Assembly (NCBI RefSeq): GCF_005404815.1
Contig: NZ_BJDF01000001.1
Span: 50,528-114,527 of the forward strand
From: Companilactobacillus huachuanensis
Lineage (GTDB): Bacteria; Bacillota; Bacilli; Lactobacillales; Lactobacillaceae
Direction: 5' to 3'
Length of the DNA: 64,000 nt
Positions 34,210 to 43,723 of the stretch are shown piece by piece. The position numbers and the translations under genes are program-made. The notes under the pieces are model-generated. The model had not been told where the DNA came from. It searched no databases and saw only the letters and a list, made by a program, of their open reading frames with translations. Every line of letters starts with the position of its first letter. Position 1 is the stretch's first letter.

Positions 34210-37200
34210 TTATTCGATATGGAATTTAGTTTGATATAACCCGGTTACTGATTGATATATTAGGTCGGTATTGTTCATCTGAAGTCCAGAACTTTTTCGC
34301 CCTAATCTTATTTTTTTGACTTTACCAAATTTAAGACTAGCATTGCTAGAATTAGCATGGAGCATGATTAATAGTTGTTTAATAATATTTACCTTTTCAA
34401 TTGTAGTAGCAGAAGTGAAGTCATCCGTAATAGAAACTAAATATTTTCTTTCAGTTTTGTAATATGGATAAAAATGATCCATTTTATCGATAATTGTATT
34501 GAACATTTGTAATAGAATATTGTCATTGTAGAAGGATAATATTTGATCATACTCCGTCTCTGGTGAATGTAACAATGTCAGTAGAGCAACATCTTTGTAT
34601 GGTAAAACTAACTGTTGTGCATTGGCAATTTCGCTATCAGATTGCAGCGTTAAATAACCAGTTTGAGAACTGTGAGTTAACTGACCAATAGGAATTCGTG
34701 TCTTGAGAATTTCTATTGTTTTTTTGTGTTTAATATTCTCTTCTAAAAAGTTGTTTAATGATAATTTTCCTTCATCAATCATTTCAGCTAGTCTAATTGG
34801 AATAGAAACCATCTTTGTTTTTTTATCATCAATCCTAATGGCAACTAGATAGGATGGTTTCTCGCCGCTATATCCCCCGTAGATATTAGGATCTAGGTTA
34901 TTCTTTTGAGGAATCAGTTTTTTTACTTTGGTGTCATGTGGAGAATAGAGTGTTTGGTTATAGAACTCCCCGGTTTTTATTTCAGTTTTCTTGGTAATGT
35001 TGTATTGCTTGTAATTAAAAATCTTAATTATTTGTTTTTTGAAATCCAAATTCCAAATTATTTCTTTGGTTTTATTGTTAATTAATGTTTCCCCATTGAC
35101 CATTGGCGCCAGAATAAAGCCGTTTTTTTGACTATCAGGAGTTTTACCATGTTTCTTTAATCCCTTTTGAGCTTGAGCAAAGAACTTTCGATATTCCTTA
35201 TTTATCAATAGTGCTTCGTCACTTGGAAATCTTTGGAGACGATATAACCCTAGAAGACAAGCAAGATAGGCATCTTGAGCATGGTGAAAATCGTTAATGT
35301 CACGATTTTTTACAAATTCTGGATGTTTAAAATGATAATTATCATCCTGTTCACTAAATGCAGCTCTGAAACTAGTTGATAGGTTGGCTCTGGTTTGAAC
35401 ACAAGTTGTTCCTTGATCTTTATACATATTATCAAGTATGCTGGCGACATTTTTAATGATTTGAGATGTCTGAACTAATTGACGATTGATAAAGTTAAGC
35501 CTGTCATCATCAGTAATCGTTTGTCTGGTTAAGTTTTTGAATTTCTTGGGTCCCATTAGGCCATTGTCTTTCATGTATCTCCATCGTTCGATATTATTCT
35601 TAATAATTTCAGGCTGGAGTAATAAATCGTCAGATTTTCTTTGATTTTCTTTGGCTAATACCAAGGCCTTGTTCTCCATAGAATCGTCCTTAATATAAGT
35701 TCTAGGTAGAATATGATCCACTTGATACTCGGACAATTTATCAATTTCTAGACTTTGACCTGAATATAGAGATTTACCATTTTGAAGGAAGTAGAGCATC
35801 AATCGCTCACTTGAAAGGTCCTTATTATGGTTCTTCAATTCTTCCTTTATGTTTTTATCAGGAATTAAGTATGAACGTAATCCGGATTGGAAACTTTGAG
35901 TTTTATTGGCTAGAGTTTTGTACAATTTGTTTAATCGTTTTTTCCTAGAATCCGTTAACTCTGATGATCTATCCTCACGAGTGAATTCCAAAAAAATATG
36001 CTTTGGAGCATGGCCCATAAACTTAACTAACTCATTTACCACATTGACAGATTGGATGATTCCTCGTTTTAAGGCAGGAGAAGTATGAATATCGTCAACA
36101 AGATCAGTAATATCTGTTTTTTCGTTTTTGTCAAAATTATAATTATCAATTATTGTTTCAAAATTGTATTTGTCATCATGTAAAATGCTGTTAAAGTTAC
36201 GTTTAGTTTCCCACAATAAATCAATAATGGAATATTGGGATAATTCATGTGATTGATAGGTTGTTGTTTCAACCTTTAGATTGCAAAGCAATTTTTTAGA
36301 TAATTGTCCCCAACCACGATAGCGCATATTTGATAATTGCTTAATCTGTTTGTCGGTGTATGTATAATTTGAATGTTTTAGCTTCTCAGATAAGATTTGT
36401 TTATCCTCAAAAACAGTCAACCATTCTACTAATTCTTCCAATTGTGGGAGATTTTTTTCATCATCAACGAATTGCTGATTAAAGATACGAGTCATGTCAA
36501 TAAAGGTTGATAGGTTTGAATTAAATTCAGTAGGGTTAGCAAGTCCAATGACTGTTGGATTTATAAAATAGCTGTTTCTGATAAGCCACTTCTTTAGTTG
36601 ATCACGTTTGACAGTTTTATATTTTTTGAAGAGATCATTAAAGATTTGTTGTTTAGCAACTAAAGGTAGTTTAGAACCATTTGGGTCGGATACTATATTT
36701 TCACTGATTCTTATATTATTCAGTTCGTTGAGAACCTCGGATTTTTGATAAATCAGACTATTTTTTGATAAAACTGGCTCGCCAATTAAATAAGTATCAG
36801 TCGATGTCATACGTTTGATAAAATTATTAGAAGATTTTTCGCGGTCAATAACCTCATCAAAATTCCATGGCCTAGCTTTCGCTTGTATTTTCTTTACCAT
36901 CCAAGAAAAGTTTTTATCAGAAGGTTTTTGAATTGGTCCTACATAGTAAGGAATTCTGAAACTTAAAATTGAAATGATTTTTTCACGGTTATTTTTTAAG
37001 AATGGATAATACTTACTCTGATTATCAATTATTTTTTCTAATTCGATGAGATTTAATTGAAAGGGAATTACACCATTATCACTAGTACGTTGTTTTGGTA
37101 GGTATGTATTGCCGCCAATCTTTTTTAAAGCCTTTTTAGCATATTCTTCAGGTATAGCAATTTTTAAGAATGGAGAAATCGCTTTGTAAAAGTCTTCAGA

Positions 37201-38280
37201 ATTGTATGATCCATGAATATATTCCTTATAGGCTTGTCGAGCCTGCTTTATTAAAGACGGATTCGTAGTTTGATACCACATCTCTTTCAATTCTTTAAGA
37301 TCTGAACAATGATCATCATATTGTTTGATTTTAGCTAAACTCAAATATGTTTTATTGTTCAAAATATCATTCAAAGTAATAGAACTGTAAAGTTCATTTG
37401 CAGAAGAAATGAAATGAATTTGTTGATCAGACAAAAGACTATCAAGATTGTTAAGCTTTAATTCGATATCTTTAGCAGAAAATGAAAGCTTTTCGTCGTC
37501 TTTGTCTAAGGATGTATGAAAAATTATGTTAAGATTTGCTGAATTACCTAAAATTAATCTCAACACTTCTTTCAGATATTTTTTGGTATCTTTATCTAAT
37601 TCTAATTTGGAGATAATTTCATCAATTTTAGTTGATACGTTATTTGATGTTAGTAATAATTTGGAAATTGTTGAATAATCAGTATTTTCAGGAAATGCAT
37701 CCTCAAAATCCAGAAGCTCTTGATTGAAATTTTCCAGTGCTTTTGTAAGATTGCTATTCATTTCTGAAATGTTGAACTTGCGATGTTCATAGGTGAAATT
37801 GCCACGGTATTTTATGATATTATGAAGAGCTAAATAAACTAATCTGATATCGAATTGTTTGTCATCAAACATTAAATCACGTCTTAAATGATAGATAGTA
37901 TGATATTCATCATGATAATTCTTATCAGTATAGTCATCATCCATGAATAAATTGTATTTATCACGTGTTCGTGAAGAATCTTTTTTTGAGATCCATGATG
38001 AATTTAATCTGGTTAAAAATGAAGGATCAACTTTTGATAGTTCGTCAGCAAAAATTTCGTTTAACCAGTTGATTCGATTACGTCTACGGCGATAACGACG
38101 TCTCGTTGAACGACTAATGCGACGATCAGCAGCCGATTCGGCAGATTCAAAAAGACGAACGCCCCACAAATTTTTCTTTTTAATGTTTAACAAGTTATAT
38201 TTACTATCGGTTACGGCCCAGCCCACTGAGTTGGTACCAATGTCTAAACCGATGTAATATTCTGACTCTTTTTTATTCAT
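34210..38280 (-). CDS. cas9: CRISPR endonuclease Cas9 (type II-A)
   Basis: 1356 residues, uninterrupted. RuvC-I has Asp13 in IGLDIGTNSVGWA. The Arg-rich bridge helix lies at about 58-75 (RRRYRRRRNR). RuvC-II Glu765 is in IFLEFTRED, the HNH His856 in YQVDHILPRTY, and RuvC-III has His1000 and Asp1003 in HHAQDAYLA. These match Asp10, Glu762, His840, His983 and Asp986 of the Streptococcus pyogenes enzyme, so both nuclease centres look intact. It cuts DNA guided by crRNA and the tracrRNA encoded just downstream. AGAAGGAG precedes the ATG. PAM preference cannot be read from here. Confidence 0.97.
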   Translation of the reverse strand: MNKKESEYYIGLDIGTNSVGWAVTDSKYNLLNIKKKNLWGVRLFESAESAADRRISRSTRRRYRRRRNRINWLNEIFADELSKVDPSFLTRLNSSWISKKDSSRTRDKYNLFMDDDYTDKNYHDEYHTIYHLRRDLMFDDKQFDIRLVYLALHNIIKYRGNFTYEHRKFNISEMNSNLTKALENFNQELLDFEDAFPENTDYSTISKLLLTSNNVSTKIDEIISKLELDKDTKKYLKEVLRLILGNSANLNIIFHTSLDKDDEKLSFSAKDIELKLNNLDSLLSDQQIHFISSANELYSSITLNDILNNKTYLSLAKIKQYDDHCSDLKELKEMWYQTTNPSLIKQARQAYKEYIHGSYNSEDFYKAISPFLKIAIPEEYAKKALKKIGGNTYLPKQRTSDNGVIPFQLNLIELEKIIDNQSKYYPFLKNNREKIISILSFRIPYYVGPIQKPSDKNFSWMVKKIQAKARPWNFDEVIDREKSSNNFIKRMTSTDTYLIGEPVLSKNSLIYQKSEVLNELNNIRISENIVSDPNGSKLPLVAKQQIFNDLFKKYKTVKRDQLKKWLIRNSYFINPTVIGLANPTEFNSNLSTFIDMTRIFNQQFVDDEKNLPQLEELVEWLTVFEDKQILSEKLKHSNYTYTDKQIKQLSNMRYRGWGQLSKKLLCNLKVETTTYQSHELSQYSIIDLLWETKRNFNSILHDDKYNFETIIDNYNFDKNEKTDITDLVDDIHTSPALKRGIIQSVNVVNELVKFMGHAPKHIFLEFTREDRSSELTDSRKKRLNKLYKTLANKTQSFQSGLRSYLIPDKNIKEELKNHNKDLSSERLMLYFLQNGKSLYSGQSLEIDKLSEYQVDHILPRTYIKDDSMENKALVLAKENQRKSDDLLLQPEIIKNNIERWRYMKDNGLMGPKKFKNLTRQTITDDDRLNFINRQLVQTSQIIKNVASILDNMYKDQGTTCVQTRANLSTSFRAAFSEQDDNYHFKHPEFVKNRDINDFHHAQDAYLACLLGLYRLQRFPSDEALLINKEYRKFFAQAQKGLKKHGKTPDSQKNGFILAPMVNGETLINNKTKEIIWNLDFKKQIIKIFNYKQYNITKKTEIKTGEFYNQTLYSPHDTKVKKLIPQKNNLDPNIYGGYSGEKPSYLVAIRIDDKKTKMVSIPIRLAEMIDEGKLSLNNFLEENIKHKKTIEILKTRIPIGQLTHSSQTGYLTLQSDSEIANAQQLVLPYKDVALLTLLHSPETEYDQILSFYNDNILLQMFNTIIDKMDHFYPYYKTERKYLVSITDDFTSATTIEKVNIIKQLLIMLHANSSNASLKFGKVKKIRLGRKSSGLQMNNTDLIYQSVTGLYQTKFHIE

Positions 38281-38332
38281 ACCCTACTCCTTCTAAAGTA
38301 CACTAACTATAATTTGATTATCTTCACTTACT

Positions 38333-38360
38333 ATATTAGCATTAATTAAGTATTTCACAA
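38333..38360 (-). promoter_or_regulatory. Possible promoter of the cas operon
   Basis: On the minus strand TTGTGA (38360-38355), 16 bases, then TAATAT (38338-38333), about 50 bp before the cas9 start. Confidence 0.45.
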
Positions 38361-38430
38361 TGACTATTTTCTAGTTGTAGGATTTATTTTTTGATTTAAA
38401 ATATATAGTAGGAAAGTTAAAAGGGGGAAC

Positions 38431-39123
38431 ATGGGGATGACGAAACTAGTAGGTGTAGTAGCATTTGGATTTATCATCTATTTTACTGTAAAAATGTTCA
38501 AGTTTCGCAAGTTAAAACTGGACGATCGAGCCAGCAAAGCTTTAAAAAAGCGTTATCGCAGTGGTTTATTACTTAGTATTTTAATCATGATAATCACCTT
38601 AGGATTTGGCGGTGGCGGCAATACCGAGCAAACCACGTCCAAACAAACGGGGAGTGCCGATACTACTAAGGTTGTTAAGAAACAGAAGTATATCGGTAAG
38701 GACAAGTATCAAATTGCCAAAAAAGAGAATGTAGCGTTACTTGCTAAGCAGAAAAAACTTCAAGATCAAGCCGACAGTATACAATCTCAAAAGGATCAGA
38801 TTGCTAGCGATGAGGCTGCTGCTAAACAAAAGGAACAAGATCAGAAGGCAGCCGCCCAAAAACAGCAAGAAGAGCAAGCTAAAGAGGCACAAAAACAACA
38901 GGAGCAAGCTGCGGCAACTCAGAAGCAACAACAAGCTTCCTCACAAACGCAAACTAGGGGAGACATGAATACTTCGAGCGCCGGATCGATTGTTGGAAAT
39001 ACTAATTCCCACATTTATCACGTGCCTGGTCAAGCCGGTTACAATATGAATTCTTCCAATGCTGTATATTTTAATAGTGAACAGGAAGCTATTGCGGCGG
39101 GATATAGGAGGTCGAAGCGCTAA
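38431..39123 (+). CDS. Membrane protein with Gln/Lys-rich coiled coil and Ada-like C-terminal motif
   Basis: 230 residues. Two hydrophobic segments (about 4-20 and 48-64) are followed by a 70-residue coiled coil rich in Gln, Lys and Ala (about 105-170). A C-terminal segment IYHVPGQAGYNMNSSNAVYF ends with EAIAAGYRRSKR. This last part resembles the small metal-binding motif found attached to many secreted nucleases. The stop overlaps the start of the downstream nuclease gene, so the products probably work together at the cell surface. Function unproven. Confidence 0.7.
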   Translation: MGMTKLVGVVAFGFIIYFTVKMFKFRKLKLDDRASKALKKRYRSGLLLSILIMIITLGFGGGGNTEQTTSKQTGSADTTKVVKKQKYIGKDKYQIAKKENVALLAKQKKLQDQADSIQSQKDQIASDEAAAKQKEQDQKAAAQKQQEEQAKEAQKQQEQAAATQKQQQASSQTQTRGDMNTSSAGSIVGNTNSHIYHVPGQAGYNMNSSNAVYFNSEQEAIAAGYRRSKR

Positions 39124-39959
39124 TGAAAAAGTTAGTTAGATTCTTAGTTTTATTGTCCTTAATACCAGCTACAGCAACCGTCACAACACAAAGTCAGGCT
39201 GCATCTAAGAGCAATGTTAAAACTGAATACGTTAAGAATTACTCTTATCAAAAGAAGACCAAAAAGTTAGTTTCCAAGAATAAACAACTCAAGAAATCCA
39301 TAACCAAGTTACAACAAGAAATCGCTGACAATCAAAAATACCTTGATGATCACAACAACAAACCCACACAAACGGCTGCCAACACTGATTTAGCTAATAT
39401 GGATTACAACGGCACCCAAGAAATTGTCGTCAATAATAATAATCCTAGTTTTAACCAAGATGATTTGAGTACGGCTAAAGGCGCTTGGCAACAATATGGA
39501 GATCTCGATAATTTAAATCGAGTAACGGCTGCTAATGCAATGTTGAATATTTCACTGATGCCATCGGCTAAACGTGAACCTTTACACTGGAATCCAACTG
39601 GTTGGCACAATAAGAAAATCAGTGGTGGCTGGCTTTATAACCGTAGTCATTTGATTGGTTACCAATTGACCGGTCAAAATAATAATCCGAAGAATTTGAT
39701 GACCGGAACACGTTCATTGAATAGTCCAGAAATGTTAGCTCATGAAATGGATATTGCTTATTACTTGAAGCAGAGCAGTTCACATTACATTAGATATCGT
39801 GTTACACCAGTTTTTCGTGGCGATGAGTTATTACCTCGTGGCGTCCAAATGGAAGCACAATCGATTGGTGATAATTCAGTACACTTTAATGTTTATATCT
39901 TCAACGTTCAGTCAGGTGTCACATTAAATTACGTAGACGGAACGAGTCAAATTGGATAA
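39123..39959 (+). CDS. Secreted DNA/RNA non-specific endonuclease (EndA/NucA-like)
   Basis: 278 residues. A signal peptide (about 1-27, ending SQAASKS) and a short basic coiled coil precede the beta-beta-alpha-metal nuclease domain. The catalytic motif is NRSHLIGYQL (about residue 175), corresponding to the DRGH-type motif with the general-base His, followed by NNPKNLMTGTRSLN with the metal-binding Asn. Such enzymes degrade external DNA or act in DNA entry. It overlaps the upstream membrane protein gene and ends at a terminator. Confidence 0.85.
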   Translation: MKKLVRFLVLLSLIPATATVTTQSQAASKSNVKTEYVKNYSYQKKTKKLVSKNKQLKKSITKLQQEIADNQKYLDDHNNKPTQTAANTDLANMDYNGTQEIVVNNNNPSFNQDDLSTAKGAWQQYGDLDNLNRVTAANAMLNISLMPSAKREPLHWNPTGWHNKKISGGWLYNRSHLIGYQLTGQNNNPKNLMTGTRSLNSPEMLAHEMDIAYYLKQSSSHYIRYRVTPVFRGDELLPRGVQMEAQSIGDNSVHFNVYIFNVQSGVTLNYVDGTSQIG

Positions 39960-39963
39960 AAAT

Positions 39964-39996
39964 AAAAAGACGGTCATAATGATCGTCTTTTTTTAC
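39964..39996. terminator. Terminator between nuclease and MerR genes
   Basis: AAAGACGGTCA and TGATCGTCTTT form the stem, with T7 on the right and A-rich sequence on the left; it can serve both convergent genes. Confidence 0.8.
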
Positions 39997-40394
39997 TGGC
40001 TAAATCTTCGAGCAGCACTAAGACTGTCTTTCTTAGTACCTTTGATGATGGCATCTTCCAATTTGATTTTCTCATCCAAACAATTTAAGCGTTCAGTTGC
40101 CGAATTCAAGTCAGATTGAGCTTTTTCACGTTGATTCAATAACAATGCATGCCGTTTTTTCAAAGCCGCAGAACCCGTTTTCTGGCTTAATTGGAGATAC
40201 TTTTGAATTTCAGAAAGGGATGAACCCAAATCACGTTGAAACTTAATGCCATTCAACCAAGTAACAGATTCATCATCGAAAATTCTTTCGCCATCAAAAT
40301 CACGCTGAACAGAAGGGACTAAACCAAGATCACAGTAATAGCGAATTGTCGGAATGGATAAATCAACAATTTTGCTTATTTCAGAAATTTTCAA
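39993..40394 (-). CDS. MerR-family transcriptional regulator
   Basis: 133 residues. The N-terminal winged helix is SEISKIVDLSIPTIRYYCDLGLVP (about 3-26), followed by the dimerising coiled coil (residues 75-120). There is no C-terminal Cys metal site, so it is not a typical heavy-metal sensor. It resembles the short MerR regulators of stress or drug response. The ligand is unknown. A spacing-stretched promoter would be expected at its targets; none was found nearby. Confidence 0.8.
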   Translation of the reverse strand: MKISEISKIVDLSIPTIRYYCDLGLVPSVQRDFDGERIFDDESVTWLNGIKFQRDLGSSLSEIQKYLQLSQKTGSAALKKRHALLLNQREKAQSDLNSATERLNCLDEKIKLEDAIIKGTKKDSLSAARRFSQ

Positions 40395-40571
40395 GAATAA
40401 TCATATCCTTTGAATGAAATTTTCAAGGATTAGAATAGCATCTTTACAGGTGAGTGCTGAGTACATTGTGTCAATGAAGGGGTCGGTTTATGGCTTTTGT
40501 ACTTTATAAAGATTCGGTTGAAAAATACATCTGAAAATAAAGTGAAATAATAATCAGAAAAAATAGCCGGA

Positions 40572-40738
40572 GGGTTCGAGGAGGGGAGGTAACCAGCAGT
40601 AGTAGTGGTGTTAGGGCGTTTCGCCCTTACAGCACAGGACGTGTTTTGAGATTCGCGCACTTAGCGAAGCTCAAAACCGAGGTGAGAGACCTTGGCTCGA
40701 ACCGGTCCTACAGCAGGTTACCTCTCCTCCTCGAACCC
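40572..40738. repeat. Structured module with unrelated outer stem (type 3)
   Basis: The outer arms are 23 bases, perfect but for one G-T (40572-40594 with 40716-40738; GGGTTCGAGGAG start). They share no sequence with the arms of the other copies. The common core is kept: GGTGTTAGGGCG-TTT-CGCCCTTACAGCAC, an inner stem TTTTGAG/CTCAAAA, ACCGAGGTGAGAGACCTTGGCTC. No MITE termini surround it. Confidence 0.65.
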
Positions 40739-40749
40739 GGAAGCGGAAA

Positions 40750-40784
40750 AAATCCCCATAATCCATAACGGACTAAGGGGATCC
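40750..40784 (-). terminator. Terminator of the small membrane protein gene
   Basis: On the minus strand, ATCCCC pairs with GGGGAT, followed by T6, four bases after the stop codon at 40788. Confidence 0.75.
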
Positions 40785-40787
40785 TCA

Positions 40788-41105
40788 TTATTTTTGCTTA
40801 GACTTGTTAGTAGCTTTTTTAAAAATAGAGCTAATAATAAATATAACAACAACCGCCATAAAGACAAAAGTGACAATCGTATTGATATAGTCAAGATTAG
40901 CAGGCAATTTAACAAAGTTCATCAATGTGATATAAACGCAGTAAATAGCGATGAATGTCAAAAGAATCGTATCGCCAGTCCAAACCTTTTCTTTATCACG
41001 ATGTGAGTATTTTGAAATCATGTAGATAATGTAAATGACGATCAATAGGACAGCAACCATTGATGTAATAGCGTTTCTAGCAAGTTCAAAGTTAGCAGGT
41101 ACCAT
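40788..41105 (-). CDS. Small three-TM membrane protein
   Basis: 105 residues from the ATG at 41105, chosen for the GGGGGT before it; an ORF extends upstream without a ribosome binding site. Hydrophobic segments lie at about 15-33, 45-65 and 73-95, with a Lys-rich tail. I do not recognise the family. Monocistronic, with its own terminator. Confidence 0.65.
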   Translation of the reverse strand: MVPANFELARNAITSMVAVLLIVIYIIYMISKYSHRDKEKVWTGDTILLTFIAIYCVYITLMNFVKLPANLDYINTIVTFVFMAVVVIFIISSIFKKATNKSKQK

Positions 41106-41213
41106 AATTTTACCCCCAGATAAAATTTCTAAATAATATGTTGTGTTAATTACCAATGTTTTTAAGCATTGATTTTAATTATATCTGTATATTCGAATGA
41201 TTAATATATTTAT

Positions 41214-41384
41214 CTGAAAATTGAAAGTTTGATGCATTATGCCGCTTTCAGCTCTTCCAACTATTTTTTTAATAATAAGAATGTCCAATTGTAATCTTTT
41301 GCCATTTGAATAAATTGGTAAATAAATTGAATTTAGACCTATAATAACAATGATTATATTAAGCTTTCGCTTTTCAATCTTCAG
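41214..41384 (+). mobile_element. Internally deleted MITE derivative with 8-bp target duplication
   Basis: The ends are CTGAAAATTGAAAG and CTTTTCAATCTTCAG. ATATTTAT flanks both sides (41206-41213, 41385-41392). The sequence runs from ATGCCG directly into CTTTCAGCTCTTCCAACT, so the whole structured module is missing, while the right-hand half of the element is intact. It is 171 bp against about 317 for the full form. Confidence 0.75.
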
Positions 41385-41420
41385 ATATTTATACTAAGTT
41401 AAAGCAGATCAACTAGTCGG

Positions 41421-41586
41421 AAGGGAAGAGAATATTCACCAGCTGTGGGTGTGGCGTTATGGCTTTAGCCATTACACAACCGGGCGAGTTTGGAGACTTA
41501 CCGTTTTGTGGTAAGGCTTCAAACCGAGGTGTGAGACCTTGGCTCACGCCGGTCCGCATAGCAGGTGAATATTTCTCCTCCTTGGA
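41421..41586. repeat. Structured module with another outer stem (type 4)
   Basis: The arms AAGGGAAGAGAATATTCACC and its near complement (about 41421-41440 and 41565-41586) enclose the common core. This contains TTATGGCT-TTA-GCCATTAC, TTGGAGACTTACC with GGTAAGGCTTCAA, and ACCGAGGTGTGAGACCTTGGCTC. It lies between the MITE derivative and the lacD terminator. Confidence 0.65.
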
Positions 41587-41594
41587 GACGGCCT

Positions 41595-41649
41595 AAAAGA
41601 AAAAACTGAACTTTCCCGAACAAAAAGATTGTCCAAGAAAACCCAGTTT
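41595..41649 (-). terminator. Terminator of the tagatose operon
   Basis: The arms 41629-41649 and 41603-41623 pair over 21 bases on the minus strand when G-U pairs are allowed, followed by a U-rich tract (41595-41602). It lies just after lacD. Confidence 0.75.
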
Positions 41650-41680
41650 ATTCAAAGTACATAAATTTTAAAGTTTTAAA

Positions 41681-42676
41681 TTAGTCTTTTGAAACTTTGT
41701 CTTTCCATGAAGTTGCAGTTTCAGCAAGAACTTCGTTCAATTCTTCAATGTTCTTCTTACCTTCAGTGTTCATCCACTTCTTACCAGCTTCTTCACCATC
41801 TTTGGCGAATGGTTCGATAGCGCCTCTCCATGTGGCACGTCCACATAGAACACCATTGAACTTAGCATCAGCATCTTTAGCTAGGTGTAGTTCATCTCTG
41901 AAGGCCTTAGCTGAAACGCCGGCACTCAAGAAGATATATGGCAAGTTTGTAGCATCACTTTGTTCCTTGAAGTACTTGATAGCTTCATCCTTTGTGTAAA
42001 CAACAGGGTTGTCGCCATTAAATCCTTCAACGTAGTCAAGGTTAATAGGAACTTCAACCTTCAAAACATCGATGTTGTACTTAGCTTTTGAGAATTCTTT
42101 CATAGCTTCGATAACTTTGTGAGGCTTTACCTTAGCATATTCGGCACTCTTAACGTCACCGATTGAGTCATCGTATGTAACTAATTCAACGAAGAAAGGA
42201 ATATCTTCAGCAACACATTCGTCACCAATTCTTTCTACAAAGGCTTCCTTTTGGTCGATGATTGATTTATCTTCATCTGGATCGATGTAAAGCAAGAACT
42301 TGATTGAGTCTGCTCCGGCTTCCTTCAAACGACGTACTGACCATACTGAAATCAAATCAGGTAATCTACCTGCTTCAGTTGCATCGTAACCAGTTTTTTC
42401 GTATGAAACTAATAAGCCTGAACCTGCTGCTCTAACTTTTGATGCTGGAAGACCATATTCTGGATCCAAAAGAATAGCTGAAGCATAAGGTGTCAATTCA
42501 GAAGCAATAGCTTTCTTGAATTCAACGATATCTTCTTCGTTAGCTGGCTTGTTTGCGGCTGCGGCTAACATTTTCTTTAGTGAACCACGTTGGTCAATAG
42601 CAAGAGCTGCAATAACTCCGTTCTTGTCAGACATTTTTTCTAGTGCTGCGTACTTTTTTGGTGTTGTCATATACAT
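41681..42676 (-). CDS. lacD: Tagatose-1,6-bisphosphate aldolase
   Basis: 331 residues, of normal LacD length. It is a class I aldolase of the LacD family; the motifs AALAIDQRGSLKKML, LLDPEYGLPA and KVEVPINLDYVEGFN (with the Schiff-base Lys) are present. It splits tagatose-1,6-bisphosphate into dihydroxyacetone phosphate and glyceraldehyde-3-phosphate. It is last in the minus-strand operon, 28 bp after lacC, with GGAGG before the ATG. Confidence 0.95.
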   Translation of the reverse strand: MYMTTPKKYAALEKMSDKNGVIAALAIDQRGSLKKMLAAAANKPANEEDIVEFKKAIASELTPYASAILLDPEYGLPASKVRAAGSGLLVSYEKTGYDATEAGRLPDLISVWSVRRLKEAGADSIKFLLYIDPDEDKSIIDQKEAFVERIGDECVAEDIPFFVELVTYDDSIGDVKSAEYAKVKPHKVIEAMKEFSKAKYNIDVLKVEVPINLDYVEGFNGDNPVVYTKDEAIKYFKEQSDATNLPYIFLSAGVSAKAFRDELHLAKDADAKFNGVLCGRATWRGAIEPFAKDGEEAGKKWMNTEGKKNIEELNEVLAETATSWKDKVSKD

Positions 42677-42703
42677 TCATTCCTCCGAATAATAAATTAA
42701 ACA

Positions 42704-43648
42704 TTAGTACTTAACTATGTCTACCTGTTCAAAATAATCCTCATACTGACTAATGTCAATATTTCCAGTCTTTTCCTGTAAAGTATTTAGGATACCGACT
42801 GTCATAGCTCTTTTCATAATATCTTCTGGTTTTTCATCTTTAACCAAACCTGCAGCTAAACCAGCTACAGTGGAATCGCCTGATCCAACAGGGTTAACGG
42901 CGTGAATTTTTGGAATATTTACTTTGAAGAAGTCATTTTGGTATTTAACGAATGCACCCTGTGAACCTAGTGAAACCACAACCCAAGGAATTCCTTTAAA
43001 AATTTCTTCGGTTGCTAATTTGTCTTTCAAATCGTTCAAATCACTGATTTCTTTACCAATTAATTGAGCAATTTCATCTTGATTTGGTTTGATCATGAAC
43101 GGTTTAACGTCGCTTTCTAGAGCTAAACGCAATGCCTCGTTAGAACTATCTAGTACAACGGGAACGTCATGTTTAGCAGCTACGTTGACCATCTTAGAAT
43201 AAAGGGCCGTAGATAATCCTTGTGGTAAGCTACCAGAGATTGTTACTAATTTGAAACTACTTACTTGATCGTCGAAATGTTCTAGAAAACTATTTTCGTC
43301 GTCTTTTGAAAGGATAGGACCTGCTTCAAGAATTTCGGTTTGATCACCATTGTCGTGTAAAATGGCAATACAATTACGAGATTCTTGGCTGATCTTCATG
43401 AAAGCGTGATCGATGTCATTTTCATCAAGTTGCTTAGTAATGTATTGGCCGATTGTTCCACCAATAATACCTGATGCCGTGACATCAACGCCGAGTTGCT
43501 TAAGGACCCTTGTAACGTTTAATCCCTTACCACCAGCTGTCTTGGAAACATCCTTAACACGATTGACGGTGTCAATATTCAGATGTTCTAGTGGATAGGA
43601 GATGTCAACTGAAGGATTCATTGTGATTGTTAAAACTGAATTACTCAT
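42704..43648 (-). CDS. lacC: Tagatose-6-phosphate kinase (PfkB family)
   Basis: 314 residues, PfkB fold. It has SVDISYPLEHLN and TAGGKGLNVTRVL near the N-terminus, and the ATP/active-site motif NPVGSGDSTVAGLA (about residues 248-261) with the catalytic Asp. It phosphorylates tagatose-6-phosphate. The name is supported by lacA, lacB and lacD in the same cluster; alone it could be read as 1-phosphofructokinase. AGGGG lies before the ATG. A 400-bp gap with two structured elements separates it from lacB. Confidence 0.93.
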   Translation of the reverse strand: MSNSVLTITMNPSVDISYPLEHLNIDTVNRVKDVSKTAGGKGLNVTRVLKQLGVDVTASGIIGGTIGQYITKQLDENDIDHAFMKISQESRNCIAILHDNGDQTEILEAGPILSKDDENSFLEHFDDQVSSFKLVTISGSLPQGLSTALYSKMVNVAAKHDVPVVLDSSNEALRLALESDVKPFMIKPNQDEIAQLIGKEISDLNDLKDKLATEEIFKGIPWVVVSLGSQGAFVKYQNDFFKVNIPKIHAVNPVGSGDSTVAGLAAGLVKDEKPEDIMKRAMTVGILNTLQEKTGNIDISQYEDYFEQVDIVKY

Positions 43649-43723
43649 TGTGCGGACCCCTTTATAATATTTAAAATAGTCTGTTTCAGGCCATTAAAAA
43701 TGGGTTCTATGAAAAAACCTCTC

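Noticed and set aside
40430-41006. ORFs at 40430-40660 and 40692-41006
   Set aside because: They run across a structured repeat and antisense to the small membrane protein gene; no start signals and no recognisable product.
41697-41999. ORFs antisense to lacD, lacC and other long genes
   Set aside because: Shadow frames of well-recognised genes without their own ribosome sites.
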